Positions 27,487-36,290 of a stretch of DNA of 64,000 bases are shown one piece after another. The position numbers and the translations under genes were made by a program. Every line of letters begins with the position of its first letter. Within the stretch, counting starts at the first letter, position 1. The notes under the pieces are model-generated. The model had not been told where the DNA came from, searched no databases, and saw only the letters and a program-made list of their open reading frames with translations. Source of the stretch: Microbacterium sp. 4R-513 (GTDB lineage: Bacteria > Actinomycetota > Actinomycetes > Actinomycetales > Microbacteriaceae); the NCBI RefSeq assembly GCF_011046485.1, contig NZ_CP049256.1:186001-250000 (forward strand), in the 5' to 3' direction.

Positions 27487-28425
27487 GTGACCGACCCTCT
27501 CGACGAGTTCTCGTTCCTCCGCGACCAGGCCGCCGACATCGGCCTCGACGGCCCGATCCCCTCCGGCGAGCGCCTCTCTCTCGCCCTGCCGGACGGCCGC
27601 ACGCTGAGCGCCCTGCGGTTCGGCGAGGGGTCGCCGGAGGTGACCTTCCTGCACGGGGCGGGCCTCAACGCCCACACGTGGGACACGACGATCCTCGCGC
27701 TCGGGATTCCCGCCCTCGCCATCGACCTCCCCGGTCACGGCGACTCGTCGTGGCGCACCGACCTCGCGTACACCGGCGGGACCCTGGCGCCCGACGTGGC
27801 CTTGGGCATCGAGGAGTGGACCGACCGGCCGCAGCTCCTCGTCGGGCAGTCGCTCGGCGGGCTCACGGCGGCGGCGGTCGCGGCATCCCGTCCCGAACTC
27901 GTCCGCGGGGTCGTCGTCGTCGACATCACGCCGGGGCTCGATCCGGACGGCGGCGCGGCTCAGCTGCGCGAGTTCTTCGCCGGACCGACCGACTGGGCCT
28001 CGCGCGATGAGCTGGTTGAGCGGGCGCTCGCGTTCGGGCTCGGCGGATCGCGCAGGGCGGCGGAGCGGGGGGTGTACCACAACAGCCGCGTCCGGCCCGA
28101 TGGCCGCGTGGAGTGGAAGCACCACTTCGCGCACCTCGCGAACGCCATGGCCGCCTCCCCCGAGCTCGCCGACGCCGCCGCCGTGCAGCAGGACGCCCTC
28201 GCCTCGGTTCTCTCCGAGAGCGGCTGGACAGACCTCGCCGAGATCACCGCTCCCCTCACGCTCGTGCGCGGCACGCGGGGATATCTGACGGATGCCGACA
28301 CCGAGGTGTTCCGGCAGCGGGTGCCCGCGGCATCCGTCGTCGAAATGGACTCCGGACACAATGTGCAGGAGGAGCGCCCCGTCGAGCTCGCCCGGCTGGT
28401 CCGCGACCTCGCGGGGAAGGGTTAA
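27487..28425 (+). CDS. alpha/beta hydrolase
   Basis: 312 residues, cytoplasmic. Oxyanion loop FLHGAGL, nucleophile S122 in GQSLGG, catalytic His late in DSGHNVQEE. A cap region with DWASRDELVERAL is typical of small-molecule hydrolases (epoxide hydrolase or carboxylesterase-like). The substrate is not known. GTG 27487 fits the leaderless -10. The divergent AhpD-phosphatase operon lies 62 bp away. Confidence 0.9.
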   Translation: MTDPLDEFSFLRDQAADIGLDGPIPSGERLSLALPDGRTLSALRFGEGSPEVTFLHGAGLNAHTWDTTILALGIPALAIDLPGHGDSSWRTDLAYTGGTLAPDVALGIEEWTDRPQLLVGQSLGGLTAAAVAASRPELVRGVVVVDITPGLDPDGGAAQLREFFAGPTDWASRDELVERALAFGLGGSRRAAERGVYHNSRVRPDGRVEWKHHFAHLANAMAASPELADAAAVQQDALASVLSESGWTDLAEITAPLTLVRGTRGYLTDADTEVFRQRVPAASVVEMDSGHNVQEERPVELARLVRDLAGKG

Positions 28426-28562
28426 CGCTTCTGTTTCGTTGTGGGTAGCACCGCGCTCGGGGCGCTCGCGGGTTGCCTAGGCTGGTCTCTTGCACGAGAT
28501 CGCGTCCCGACGCGCTCGACATCGCGTCCCTCCGCATCCCGGATGCTCCCGAAAGGACAGGC

Positions 28563-30074
28563 ATGCTCCGCCGCACCGCACTCGCCGCGACCGCCCTTCT
28601 CGCCGCCGGAGCTCTGCTCCTGTCGGCGTGCACGAGCGGCGGCGCGAGCAACACGCCGAGCAGCACGGGCACCCCGGACCCGGACGCCTCGGCGGTGATC
28701 CGCCTCGTCCTCGAGCCGAGCAACCTCGACATCCGCCAGACCGCGGGGGCGGCCCTCGACCAGATCCTGGTCGACAACATCTACGAGGGCCTCGTCGCGC
28801 GCACGCCGGAGCAGGACATCGTGCCCGCGCTCGCGAGCGATTGGGAGGTCTCGGACGACGGCCTGACCTACACCTTCACTCTGCGCGAGGGCGTCACCTT
28901 CCACGACGGCCAGCCCCTCACCCCGCAGGATGTCGTCTGGTCGCTCACGACGCGCAAGAACACCCCGGAGTGGTCGGACTCGGCAAGGCTCGCGAACGTC
29001 CAGACGATCGCGGCGGACGGCCAGACCATCACGCTCACGCTGAGCGCCCCCGACTCGACGCTGCTGTGGAACCTCACCGGCCGCGCCGGGCTCATCCTCA
29101 AAGAGGGCGACACCGTCGACTACAAGACGAAGGCGAACGGCACGGGCCCCTTCGTGCTCGACACCTGGCGGCAGGGGGACAGCATCACGTTCGCGCGCAA
29201 CGACGCCTACTGGGGCGACAAGGCGCAGGTCGGCGAGGTCGTCTTCGACTACATCCCCGACAACCAGGCGGCCCTCAATGCGGCCCTCGCCGGCGAGGTC
29301 GACGTGGTGACGGGCTTCGACGCCAACCTCAAGGACCAGGTCGAGGCGAACGGCGACTTCGAGCTCGTGCTCGGCAAGTCGACCGACAAGGGCACGCTCG
29401 CGATGAATCAGGCGTCGGGACCGCTCGCCGATAAGCGGGTGCGCCAGGCCATCCGCCAGGCGATCGACCACGAGGCGTTCATCGAGGCCGCGGCATCCGG
29501 TGAGACGCTCTACGGTCCGATCCCCTCGCTCGATCCGGGATACGAGGATCTCGCCGATGTCGCGCCCTACGACCCCGAGGGTGCCAAGGCGCTCCTGAAG
29601 GAGGCCGGTGTCGACGACCTGACGCTGACCCTGAAGATCCCCAACTTCTACTCGACGACCATTCCGCAGATCCTCGTCTCGGACCTCAACGAGGTCGGGA
29701 TCACGCTGAAGGTCGACTCGGTGGACTTCCCCACCTGGCTCAACGACGTCTACGTCAACAAGGACTACGACCTGAGCTACGTCCTGCACACCGAGGCCCG
29801 TGATTTCGAGAACTGGGCGAACCCCGACTACTACTTCACCTACGACAACCCCGAGGTTCAGGAGCTGTACAAGGAGTCGGTCGCAGCGACCGATCCCGAC
29901 GAGGCCGCAGACCTCCTCAAGAAGGCCGCCAAGATCGTGTCGGAGGATGCCGCGGGGGACTGGCTCTTCAACGGAGCCTCGGTCGTGGCCGTCGGCACTA
30001 ACATCACGGGTATGCCCTCGATCAATGTGAACGAGCGCCTCAATCTCGCGCAGCTGGCCAAGAGCAACGGGTGA
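28563..30074 (+). CDS. ABC transporter substrate-binding lipoprotein (peptide/nickel family 5)
   Basis: 503 residues. Lipoprotein signal with the lipobox LLLSAC at about residue 22, then an SBP_bac_5 fold (LEPSNLDIRQTAGAA, TFTLREGVTFHDGQPLTPQDVV, VRQAIRQAIDHEAF). It captures oligopeptides or a related solute at the cell surface. ATG 28563 follows GAAAGGACAGGC. It starts the five-gene Dpp/Opp-type operon; a -10-like TAGGCT at 28478-28483 implies a leader of about 75 nt. Confidence 0.93.
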   Translation: MLRRTALAATALLAAGALLLSACTSGGASNTPSSTGTPDPDASAVIRLVLEPSNLDIRQTAGAALDQILVDNIYEGLVARTPEQDIVPALASDWEVSDDGLTYTFTLREGVTFHDGQPLTPQDVVWSLTTRKNTPEWSDSARLANVQTIAADGQTITLTLSAPDSTLLWNLTGRAGLILKEGDTVDYKTKANGTGPFVLDTWRQGDSITFARNDAYWGDKAQVGEVVFDYIPDNQAALNAALAGEVDVVTGFDANLKDQVEANGDFELVLGKSTDKGTLAMNQASGPLADKRVRQAIRQAIDHEAFIEAAASGETLYGPIPSLDPGYEDLADVAPYDPEGAKALLKEAGVDDLTLTLKIPNFYSTTIPQILVSDLNEVGITLKVDSVDFPTWLNDVYVNKDYDLSYVLHTEARDFENWANPDYYFTYDNPEVQELYKESVAATDPDEAADLLKKAAKIVSEDAAGDWLFNGASVVAVGTNITGMPSINVNERLNLAQLAKSNG

Positions 30075-31021
30075 TCCGATACACGCTGACGCGTCTGGCC
30101 CTGCTTCTGCTCGGGCTGTTCGTCGCCAGCGTGCTGATCTTCCTGACCCTCCGCGTGCTTCCGGGTGATGTCGCGCAGCTCATCGCGGGGACCAACAGCA
30201 CGCCCGAGCAGGCCGACGCCATCCGCGAGAGGCTCGGCCTCGGCGAGCCGCTCGTCGCACAGTACGTCGACTGGATCGGTGGAGTGCTGCGCGGCGACCT
30301 CGGCACGTCGCTGCTGACCGGGTCGAGCGTGACGGACGAGCTGGTGCAGAAAGCACAGGTCACGGTGCCGCTCGGCATCCTCGCCCTGACGATCGCCCTC
30401 GCGTTCAGCCTCCCGCTCGGGGTCATCTCGGCGATGCGCCGCGGCCGCTCCTCGGGGACCGCGATCAGCGTCGGCTCGCAGGGCCTCGCGGCGGTGCCGG
30501 TCGTGTGGGCGGGCATGATGCTGGTCGTCGTCTTCGCCGTGTGGCTCGGGTGGCTGCCCGCGCAGGGCTTCCCCCGCGCCGGATGGTCCGACCCCGCCGC
30601 GGCGGTGCGCGCGCTCGTGCTCCCCGCTTTGACGATCGGGATCGTCGAGGGGGCCATGCTCCTCCGCTTCGTGCGGAGCGCTACCCTGCAGGCCGTCGGG
30701 CAGGACTACGTCCGCACCGCCGCCGCAAAGGGCCTGACCCGGGATGCCGCGCTGATCCGCCATGGGCTGCCCAACGTCGGCCTTTCGGTCGTCACGGTGC
30801 TCGGCCTGCAGGTCGCCGGGATCATCGTCGGAGCCGTCGTCATCGAGCAGCTCTTCAGCCTGCCCGGCATCGGCCGGATGCTCGTGGCCGACGTGAGCGC
30901 CCGCGACCTGCCGAAGGTGCAGGGCGAGCTTCTGGCCCTGACGGGCTTCGTGCTCGTCGTGGGCTTCGTCGTCGACCTCGTCCACCGCGCCCTCGACCCC
31001 CGGCAGCGGGAGGCGTCATGA
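30071..31021 (+). CDS. ABC permease, DppB/OppB type
   Basis: 316 residues, about six membrane helices. The first helix (RLALLLLGLFVASVLIF) and the permease EAA-like loop VRTAAAKGLTRDAALIRHGL are typical. It forms the channel with the second permease. GTG 30071 overlaps the lipoprotein stop by 4 bp, and its own stop overlaps the next start (ATGA at 31018). Confidence 0.93.
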   Translation: MIRYTLTRLALLLLGLFVASVLIFLTLRVLPGDVAQLIAGTNSTPEQADAIRERLGLGEPLVAQYVDWIGGVLRGDLGTSLLTGSSVTDELVQKAQVTVPLGILALTIALAFSLPLGVISAMRRGRSSGTAISVGSQGLAAVPVVWAGMMLVVVFAVWLGWLPAQGFPRAGWSDPAAAVRALVLPALTIGIVEGAMLLRFVRSATLQAVGQDYVRTAAAKGLTRDAALIRHGLPNVGLSVVTVLGLQVAGIIVGAVVIEQLFSLPGIGRMLVADVSARDLPKVQGELLALTGFVLVVGFVVDLVHRALDPRQREAS

Positions 31022-31048
31022 CCGACCCTTCGGTCCCAGGCCCCGGGT

Positions 31049-31190
31049 CTGTGCCTGGCCCCGATGCCGGCCCCGGCCCCGGCCCTGTGCCTGGCCCCGA
31101 TGCCGGCCCCGGCCCCGGCCCTGTGCCTGGCCGCGATGCCGGCCCCGGCCCCGGCCCCGGCGCTGTGCCTGGCCGCGACCCGGCCCCCGA
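31049..31190 (+). repeat. 36/42-bp tandem repeat, four copies, coding
   Basis: Copies begin at 31049, 31085, 31121 and 31163 with CTGTGCCTGGCC; the third is longer by one CCCCGG unit. In the coupled frame it encodes VPGPDAGPGPGP-like repeats. Confidence 0.85.
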
Positions 31191-31213
31191 TCTCGGCCCG
31201 GCCCCCGATGGCA

Positions 31214-31547
31214 TGTCCCAAAGTTCGCCGGAAAGCCGCCCCCAAACCGGCCAAAATCGGGACACACAACCCCCAACCGGCCCGGCGCCCGGCAGGATGT
31301 CCCAAAGTTCGCCGGAAAGCGGCCCCCAAACCAGCCAAACTCGGGACACAGAACTTCCGACAGACCAGGCGCCCGGTAGCATGTCCGGCCTCGTCCCCGC
31401 CCCTGATGACATGTCCCAAAGTTCGCCGGAAAGCCGCCGCCGAACCGGCCAAATTCGGGACACACAAGCGCCAACCGGCCAGGCCCCCCCAGAGCATGTC
31501 CCGAAGTTCGCCGGAAAGCGGGGGCCGCAGCGGCCAGATTCGGGACA
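31214..31547 (+). repeat. 51-bp palindromic element, four copies
   Basis: Copies at 31214-31264, 31298-31348, 31412-31462 and 31497-31547, all 51 bp, beginning TGTCCC and ending GGGACA, with arms sharing TT..GCCGG. Gaps are 33, 63 and 34 bp. They lie inside the permease reading frame. Confidence 0.85.
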
Positions 31548-32475
31548 CGGATGCCGCGGCCCGGCCCCGACGACGGCCGCGCCGCCGCCGGCCGTCACGC
31601 TGGGCGTGGCTCGGCCGGCTGTGGGCGCTGTCGACGGGCCGGTTCGGCCTCATCGTCGTGGCGGTCGTCGTCGCCACGGCGATCGTCGCCACCTTCTGGA
31701 CGCCGTTCGACCCGCAGAGGGTCGACGTCCGGGGGCGCTGGGCGCTCCCCGGCCTCCCCCACCTCTTCGGCACCGACGGGTCGGGCCGCGACATCCTGAG
31801 CCTGGTCATGGCCGGCGCCCGCACGACCGTGATCGTCGCGGTCGGCGCGGGGATCATCGCGACGGTCGTCGGCATCGCGCTCGCGGCGCTCGGGGCGCTC
31901 ACGGCGCGGTGGGTGCGGGAGTCGGTCGCGGTCTTCGTCGACATCCTCATCGCCTTCCCCGTCCTCATCATCGCGATGATGATCTCGGCCGTCTGGGGCG
32001 GTTCGCTGTGGGTCGTGATCTGGTCCGTCGGCATCGGCTTCGGCGTCAACATCGCGCGCGTCACGCGGCCGGAGCTGCGCCGGGTGCTCCACAGCGACTT
32101 CGTGCTCGCGGGACGGATGGCGGGGCTCACGCCGTGGCAGAACCTCCTGCGCCATCTGCTGCCGAACGTCGCGCCCGTCTTCATCGTGCAGCTGTCGTGG
32201 GCGATGGCCGTCGCCGTGCTCGCCGAGGCCGGGCTGTCGTACCTCGGCTTCGGGGCGCCGGTGACCGAGCCGTCGTGGGGGCTCCTGCTGGCCGAGCTGC
32301 AGCAGTTCATCACGGTCTACCCGCTCTCCGTCGTCTGGCCGGGTCTGGCCATCACCTTCACCGTGCTCGGCCTCAATCTCCTCGGCGACGGCCTCCGCGA
32401 AGCCACCGACCCGACGCTGTCGCGCCGCGGCGGTGCGGCGCGACAGGCCCGCACGCACGTGCCGGAGGTGGTCTC

Positions 32476-33264
32476 GTGACGCTCGAGGTGCGCGACCTCA
32501 CGATCGACATCGCCGACCGCCGCGTCGTCGACGGCATCTCGTTCGACGTGCCCGACGGGGCCCGCGTCGGCCTGATCGGCGAGTCGGGCTCGGGCAAGTC
32601 GCTGACGGCCCTGGCGATCATGGGGCTCCTGCCCGACGGAGCGACGGCCGGCGGCTCCATCCGCTGGAACGGCCGCGAGCTGCTCGGGCTGCCGGACAGA
32701 GAACTGGCGCAGTTGCGCGGCGACGACATCGGCATCGTCTTCCAGGAGCCGCGGACAGCCCTCAACCCGATCCGCACCGTCGGCCGCCAGATCGCGGAGT
32801 CCGTCCGGATCCACCAGCGCGTGACGCGCGCCGAGGCCAAGGCGCGCGCCGTCGAAGAGGCCCGGCGCGTCGCCCTCCCCGACCCCGAGCGGATCGTCGC
32901 CCGCTATCCGCACCAGCTCTCGGGCGGGCAGCGACAGCGGGTCGCGATCGCGACCGCGCTCGCCTGCCGACCGCGGCTGCTGATCGCCGACGAGCCGACG
33001 ACCGCGCTCGACGTGACGATCCAGGCCGAGATCCTCGATCTGCTGCTGTCGCTCGTCGAGACCGACGGCATGTCCCTCGTGTTCATCACGCACGACCTCG
33101 CGGTGCTCTCGCGCATCGCGACCCACGGCATCGTGCTCGAGGACGGCCGTGTCGTCGAAGAGGCGCCGGTGTCGACCCTCCTCACAGCGCCCTCGTCCGT
33201 CGTCACGCAGGGACTCCTGCGCGATGCGACCGCGACCCTCTGGCGACCGGGGGGCCTCTCGTGA
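32476..33264 (+). CDS. ABC ATP-binding protein, DppD/OppD type
   Basis: 262 residues. Walker A GESGSGKS (about 36-43), Q-loop [12 protein letters not shown], signature LSGGQRQR, Walker [14 protein letters not shown] and H-loop ITHD. It powers the importer. GTG 32476 overlaps the permease stop by 4 bp. It ends shortly after the switch region and lacks the long C-terminal oligopeptide extension of OppD. Confidence 0.93.
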   Translation: MTLEVRDLTIDIADRRVVDGISFDVPDGARVGLIGESGSGKSLTALAIMGLLPDGATAGGSIRWNGRELLGLPDRELAQLRGDDIGIVFQEPRTALNPIRTVGRQIAESVRIHQRVTRAEAKARAVEEARRVALPDPERIVARYPHQLSGGQRQRVAIATALACRPRLLIADEPTTALDVTIQAEILDLLLSLVETDGMSLVFITHDLAVLSRIATHGIVLEDGRVVEEAPVSTLLTAPSSVVTQGLLRDATATLWRPGGLS

Positions 33265-34121
33265 CCGCCCTCCGCTCCGATCACCCCGCGACCGCCGCGG
33301 CACCGCTGCTGCGCGCACGGGGCCTCACCCGGCGCTTCCCGGTCCCGAAGGCGACCCTCTTCGAGAAGGCCCGAACCTCGACGGCCCTCGAAGACGCCGA
33401 CCTCGACGTCTTCCCCGGCAGCGCCGTCGGCATCATCGGGGAGTCCGGCTCCGGCAAGTCGACGCTCGTCCGCCTCCTCCTCGCCCTCGACGCCCCGACC
33501 GCGGGCTCCGTGGAGTTCGACGGACGGCAAGTGGATGCCTCGGCCGGCGCCCGCGCGCTGCACTGGCTGCGACGCGACACGGGCATGGTGTTCCAGGACC
33601 CGTACGCATCGCTCGACCCGCGCATGAGCGTGGGCCGGATCGTCGCCGAGCCCCTGTGGGCGCTCGGCCTCGGCGGAGACGGCGAGCCGGGCGGCGCCGG
33701 CCGGCGAGAGCGCGTGCACGAGGTGCTCCTCGATGTCGGCCTGGAGCCCGATATGGCCGACCGCTTCCCCCACGAGTTCTCAGGGGGCCAGCGTCAGCGG
33801 ATCGCCATCGCCCGCGCCATCGTGCACCGGCCGAGGCTCCTCGTCGGCGACGAGCCGATGTCCGCCCTCGACGTCACGGTGCGCTCGCAGATCCTCGAGC
33901 TCCTCGCCGAGCTGCGCCGCCGAAGCGACCTCACGCTCGTGCTCGTGTCCCACGACATCGGCGTCGTCCAGAACCTCTGCGACCAGGTCGTCGTCATGAA
34001 GGACGGGCGGATCGTCGAGGAGGGTCCCACCGAGAAGGTGCTGCTGCAGCCCCATGTCGCGTACACGCGCCGGCTCCTCGCCTCGATCCCGATCATCGAC
34101 CCCGGGCCTGCGGCATCCTGA
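33261..34121 (+). CDS. ABC ATP-binding protein, DppF/OppF type
   Basis: 286 residues. Walker [11 protein letters not shown]-loop [12 protein letters not shown], signature FSGGQRQR, Walker [14 protein letters not shown] and H-loop SHDIGV. The C-terminal [12 protein letters not shown] is the DppF/OppF family end. GTG 33261 overlaps the previous stop by 4 bp; the last gene of the importer operon. Confidence 0.93.
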   Translation: MTALRSDHPATAAAPLLRARGLTRRFPVPKATLFEKARTSTALEDADLDVFPGSAVGIIGESGSGKSTLVRLLLALDAPTAGSVEFDGRQVDASAGARALHWLRRDTGMVFQDPYASLDPRMSVGRIVAEPLWALGLGGDGEPGGAGRRERVHEVLLDVGLEPDMADRFPHEFSGGQRQRIAIARAIVHRPRLLVGDEPMSALDVTVRSQILELLAELRRRSDLTLVLVSHDIGVVQNLCDQVVVMKDGRIVEEGPTEKVLLQPHVAYTRRLLASIPIIDPGPAAS

Positions 34122-34159
34122 CCCTCCTCCTGATCGTCACGAGCCTCGGAGGAACGCAC

Positions 34160-34196
34160 GAACCTCGGAGGGCTCGCCACGGATCGTCCGAGGTTC
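34160..34196. repeat. inverted repeat between ABC operon and M4 protease
   Basis: GAACCTCGGA and TCCGAGGTTC are separated by 17 nt; a third CCTCGGAGG copy lies at about 34144. It may be a terminator for the operon or an operator, about 50 bp upstream of the protease -10 box. Confidence 0.4.
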
Positions 34197-34243
34197 GCGC
34201 GAATCTCCGACGCGCGGCACGCGGGGATGTCGTGGCCGAACGT

Positions 34244-34249
34244 TAGCCT
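34244..34249 (+). promoter_or_regulatory. -10 box (TAGCCT) of the M4 protease
   Basis: TAGCCT ends 6 nt before ATG 34256. Confidence 0.55.
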
Positions 34250-34255
34250 CGGACC

Positions 34256-35332
34256 ATGAGGCACGCGATCGTCCCGCCGTACCTGCTCGCTCGCATCGCA
34301 GCCGCGACTGAGCCGCACCTCGCGCGTGCCGCCGAGGCTGCGCGGGCGACGCTCGCGGGTGATCGGGACTACCGGCCGGGGCGCTCGCGACTGCGCCTCT
34401 CGATCGACGAGGCGGGCAGCCTCGTGGCCGAGACCGGACCGGCGCCCGACCGCACGATCTCGGATGCACGGGGTCGCGAGACCTTGCCCGGAGTGCGGGT
34501 CCGCAGCGAGGACGACCCGCCCACGGGCGACGAGGCCGCCGACGAGGCGTTCGACGGGCTCGGGGCGACCTTCGACTTCTTCTGGGACGCCTACCAGCGC
34601 AACAGCATCGACGATGGCGGCGGCGAGCTCCTCGCCACCGTGCACTACGGCGAGGACTACGACAACGCGTTCTGGAACGGCGAGCGCATGGTGTTCGGCG
34701 ACGGCGACGGCGACATCTTCACCGGCTTCACCAACTCGCTCACCGTCATCGCGCACGAGCTCGCGCACGGCGTGACCGAGGTCTCGGGCGGCCTCGAGTA
34801 TCAGGGCCAGTCGGGGGCGCTCAACGAGTCCATCTCCGACGTCTTCGGAGCGCTCGCCGAGCAGCACCAGCGCGGCCAGACCGCCGACGAGGCGAGCTGG
34901 CTCATCGGCGAGGGCATCTTCACGCCCGCTGTGCAGGGCCGCGCACTCCGGTCGATGAAGGACCCGGGCACGGCGTACGACGACGACGTGCTGGGCAAAG
35001 ACCCGCAGCCGGGTCACATGAAGGACTACGTCGAGACGACGAACGACAACGGCGGGGTGCACATCAACTCCGGCATCCCGAACCGTGCCTTCACGCTGCT
35101 GGCGCTCGCACTCGGCGGCCACGCCTGGGAGCGCGCCGGCCGCATCTGGTACCAGACGGTCACGTCGGGGAAGCTCTCCCCGACCGCCGACTTCGCCGAC
35201 TTCGCGGCCGCCACCATCGCGACGGCCGAAGCGGAGTACGGTGTGGAGTCGGAGGAGGTGTCGGCCGTCCGCGACGCGTGGACCGAGGTCGGCGTCATCG
35301 GCGATGAGCGAATCGAGAAGCCCGCGGCGTGA
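34256..35332 (+). CDS. M4-family (protealysin/thermolysin-like) metalloprotease without signal peptide
   Basis: 358 residues. The short propeptide begins MRHAIVPPYLLARIA, like protealysin-type precursors, and there is no signal peptide. The zinc site is H167-E168-x-x-H171 (HELAHGVTE) with E191 in ALNESISDVFG as third ligand; the catalytic His lies in NGGVHINSGIP. A complete, active-looking enzyme. Protealysin-like proteases act in the cytoplasm or after unusual release. The emfourin-type inhibitor gene overlaps its 3' end. Confidence 0.93.
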   Translation: MRHAIVPPYLLARIAAATEPHLARAAEAARATLAGDRDYRPGRSRLRLSIDEAGSLVAETGPAPDRTISDARGRETLPGVRVRSEDDPPTGDEAADEAFDGLGATFDFFWDAYQRNSIDDGGGELLATVHYGEDYDNAFWNGERMVFGDGDGDIFTGFTNSLTVIAHELAHGVTEVSGGLEYQGQSGALNESISDVFGALAEQHQRGQTADEASWLIGEGIFTPAVQGRALRSMKDPGTAYDDDVLGKDPQPGHMKDYVETTNDNGGVHINSGIPNRAFTLLALALGGHAWERAGRIWYQTVTSGKLSPTADFADFAAATIATAEAEYGVESEEVSAVRDAWTEVGVIGDERIEKPAA

Positions 35333-35654
35333 CGGAGGATCGTCCGCCGGCTCACCGCTCCTCGTGGTCGCCGTCAAGAGGACGGGCGGCTTCGCGGGGC
35401 TCACGAAGGAGTGGACCGCCGAGCCGCGCGAGGACGAGGCATCCGATTGGGTCACCCTCATCTCGCGCTGCCCCTGGGACGAGCCGGTCGATGGCGACTC
35501 GCGCGGAGCGGACCGCTTCCAGTGGAACATCCACGCGCGCTGCGGTCCCGACGAGGATCGCGAGGCCGAGCTTCCCGACCGTGCCCTCACGGGACCGTGG
35601 CGGGAGCTCGTGGATGCGGTGCGCGACTGGAGCGACGGCAACGGCGCAGGCTGA
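35304..35654 (+). CDS. emfourin-type inhibitor of the M4 protease
   Basis: 116 residues if ATG 35304 is used (29-bp overlap with the protease gene) or 96 residues from GTG 35364. The core VAVKRTGGFAGLTKEW followed by FQWNIHARCG and WRELVDAVRDWS matches emfourins, small proteins that inhibit protealysin-like peptidases encoded next door. The overlap and order (protease then inhibitor) are as in known pairs. I cannot decide the start; the longer form keeps the first beta strand (LLVVAVKR). Confidence 0.75.
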   Translation: MSESRSPRRDGGSSAGSPLLVVAVKRTGGFAGLTKEWTAEPREDEASDWVTLISRCPWDEPVDGDSRGADRFQWNIHARCGPDEDREAELPDRALTGPWRELVDAVRDWSDGNGAG

Positions 35655-35665
35655 ACCGGCAGCGC

Positions 35666-36277
35666 TCAGCGCCCGAAGAGGCCCTTCTTCTTGACGGGCT
35701 TGAGGTGCTTCTGCAGGTAGATCGTGCCGAGCCAGCGTCCGAACTTGAATCCGACGCGGCCCATGCGACCGACCTCGACGAAGCCGAGCTTCTCGTGGAG
35801 GGCGATGGATGCCTCGGCCCCCTTGTCGCTGATCACCGCCACCATCTCTCGGATCCCGGCCTCTTCGCACGCCGTGATGAGCGCCTCGAGGAGGGCGCGC
35901 CCGAGGCCCTTGCCCGCCGCCGCCTGACCGAGGTAGATCGAGTTCTCGACCGAGAAGCGGTAGGCGCTCTTGGTCGACATCGGCTGCACGAGGGCGTAGC
36001 CGAGGATCTGCCCGCTGGGCGACTCGGCGACGAGGAACGGCATCTTGAGCTTGCGCAGATGCGCGAGCTTCTCGCGCCACTGCGCGATCGTCCACGCCTT
36101 CTCGTCGAACGTCACGACCGAGTTGGTGACGTAGTAGTTGTAGATCTCGCGGACATCGGGGATGTCGCGGTCCTCGACGGGACGGATCGCGTACGAGAAC
36201 GGCCGCTCCGGCTCGGGCGGCTTCTGGAGATGCTGCGGAAGACGGCGGCGCGTCTTCTCGTACTCCTCCTCCAGCAT
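35666..36277 (-). CDS. GNAT family N-acetyltransferase (phosphinothricin-type)
   Basis: 203 residues. After an N-terminal basic linker, the motif VEDRDIPDVREIYNYYV and the acetyl-CoA loop AAAGKGLGRALLEAL mark a PAT/bar-like GNAT. The substrate may be an amino-acid analogue or aminoalkyl compound. ATG 36277 has a -10 box 7 nt upstream. It is convergent with the inhibitor gene. Confidence 0.88.
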   Translation of the reverse strand: MLEEEYEKTRRRLPQHLQKPPEPERPFSYAIRPVEDRDIPDVREIYNYYVTNSVVTFDEKAWTIAQWREKLAHLRKLKMPFLVAESPSGQILGYALVQPMSTKSAYRFSVENSIYLGQAAAGKGLGRALLEALITACEEAGIREMVAVISDKGAEASIALHEKLGFVEVGRMGRVGFKFGRWLGTIYLQKHLKPVKKKGLFGR

Positions 36278-36284
36278 GCCGTCC

Positions 36285-36290
36285 AGCCTA
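36285..36290 (-). promoter_or_regulatory. -10 box (TAGGCT) of the GNAT gene
   Basis: TAGGCT ends 7 nt before ATG 36277. It lies at the end of the ung coding region. Confidence 0.45.

Larger units (their letters stand above)
31018..32479 (+). pseudogene. ABC permease, DppC/OppC type, with repeat-rich N-terminal extension and C7 frameshift
   Basis: The C-terminal two thirds (about 290 aa from RRRPSRWAWLGRLW) is a DppC-type permease with FGTDGSGRDILS and the EAA loop LRRVLHSDFVLAGRM. The coupled start ATG 31018 (MTDPSVPGPGSV) reads a Pro/Gly tandem repeat and three copies of MSQSSPES...RDT, then passes out of frame at seven C (31484-31490). With six C it joins the fourth copy (MSRSSPESGGRSGQIRDT) and the permease, giving 486 aa. 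Alternative in-frame starts (31064 or ATG 31496) would yield a functional permease without the shift. Confidence 0.82.

Noticed and set aside
28473..28562. A start for the lipoprotein upstream of 28563
   Set aside because: Only ATG 28563 gives a correct signal sequence and lipobox spacing; the upstream extension lacks signal-like properties.
31214..31547. Repeats with spacers as a CRISPR array
   Set aside because: Units are 51 bp with unequal spacers (33, 63, 34), palindromic with coding content, no cas genes; hence a coding palindromic element.
35329..35694. A separate frame (MTEDRPP...) overlapping the emfourin gene
   Set aside because: Ser/Arg/Pro-rich with no motifs, while the adjacent frame encodes the VAVKRTGGFAG emfourin core.
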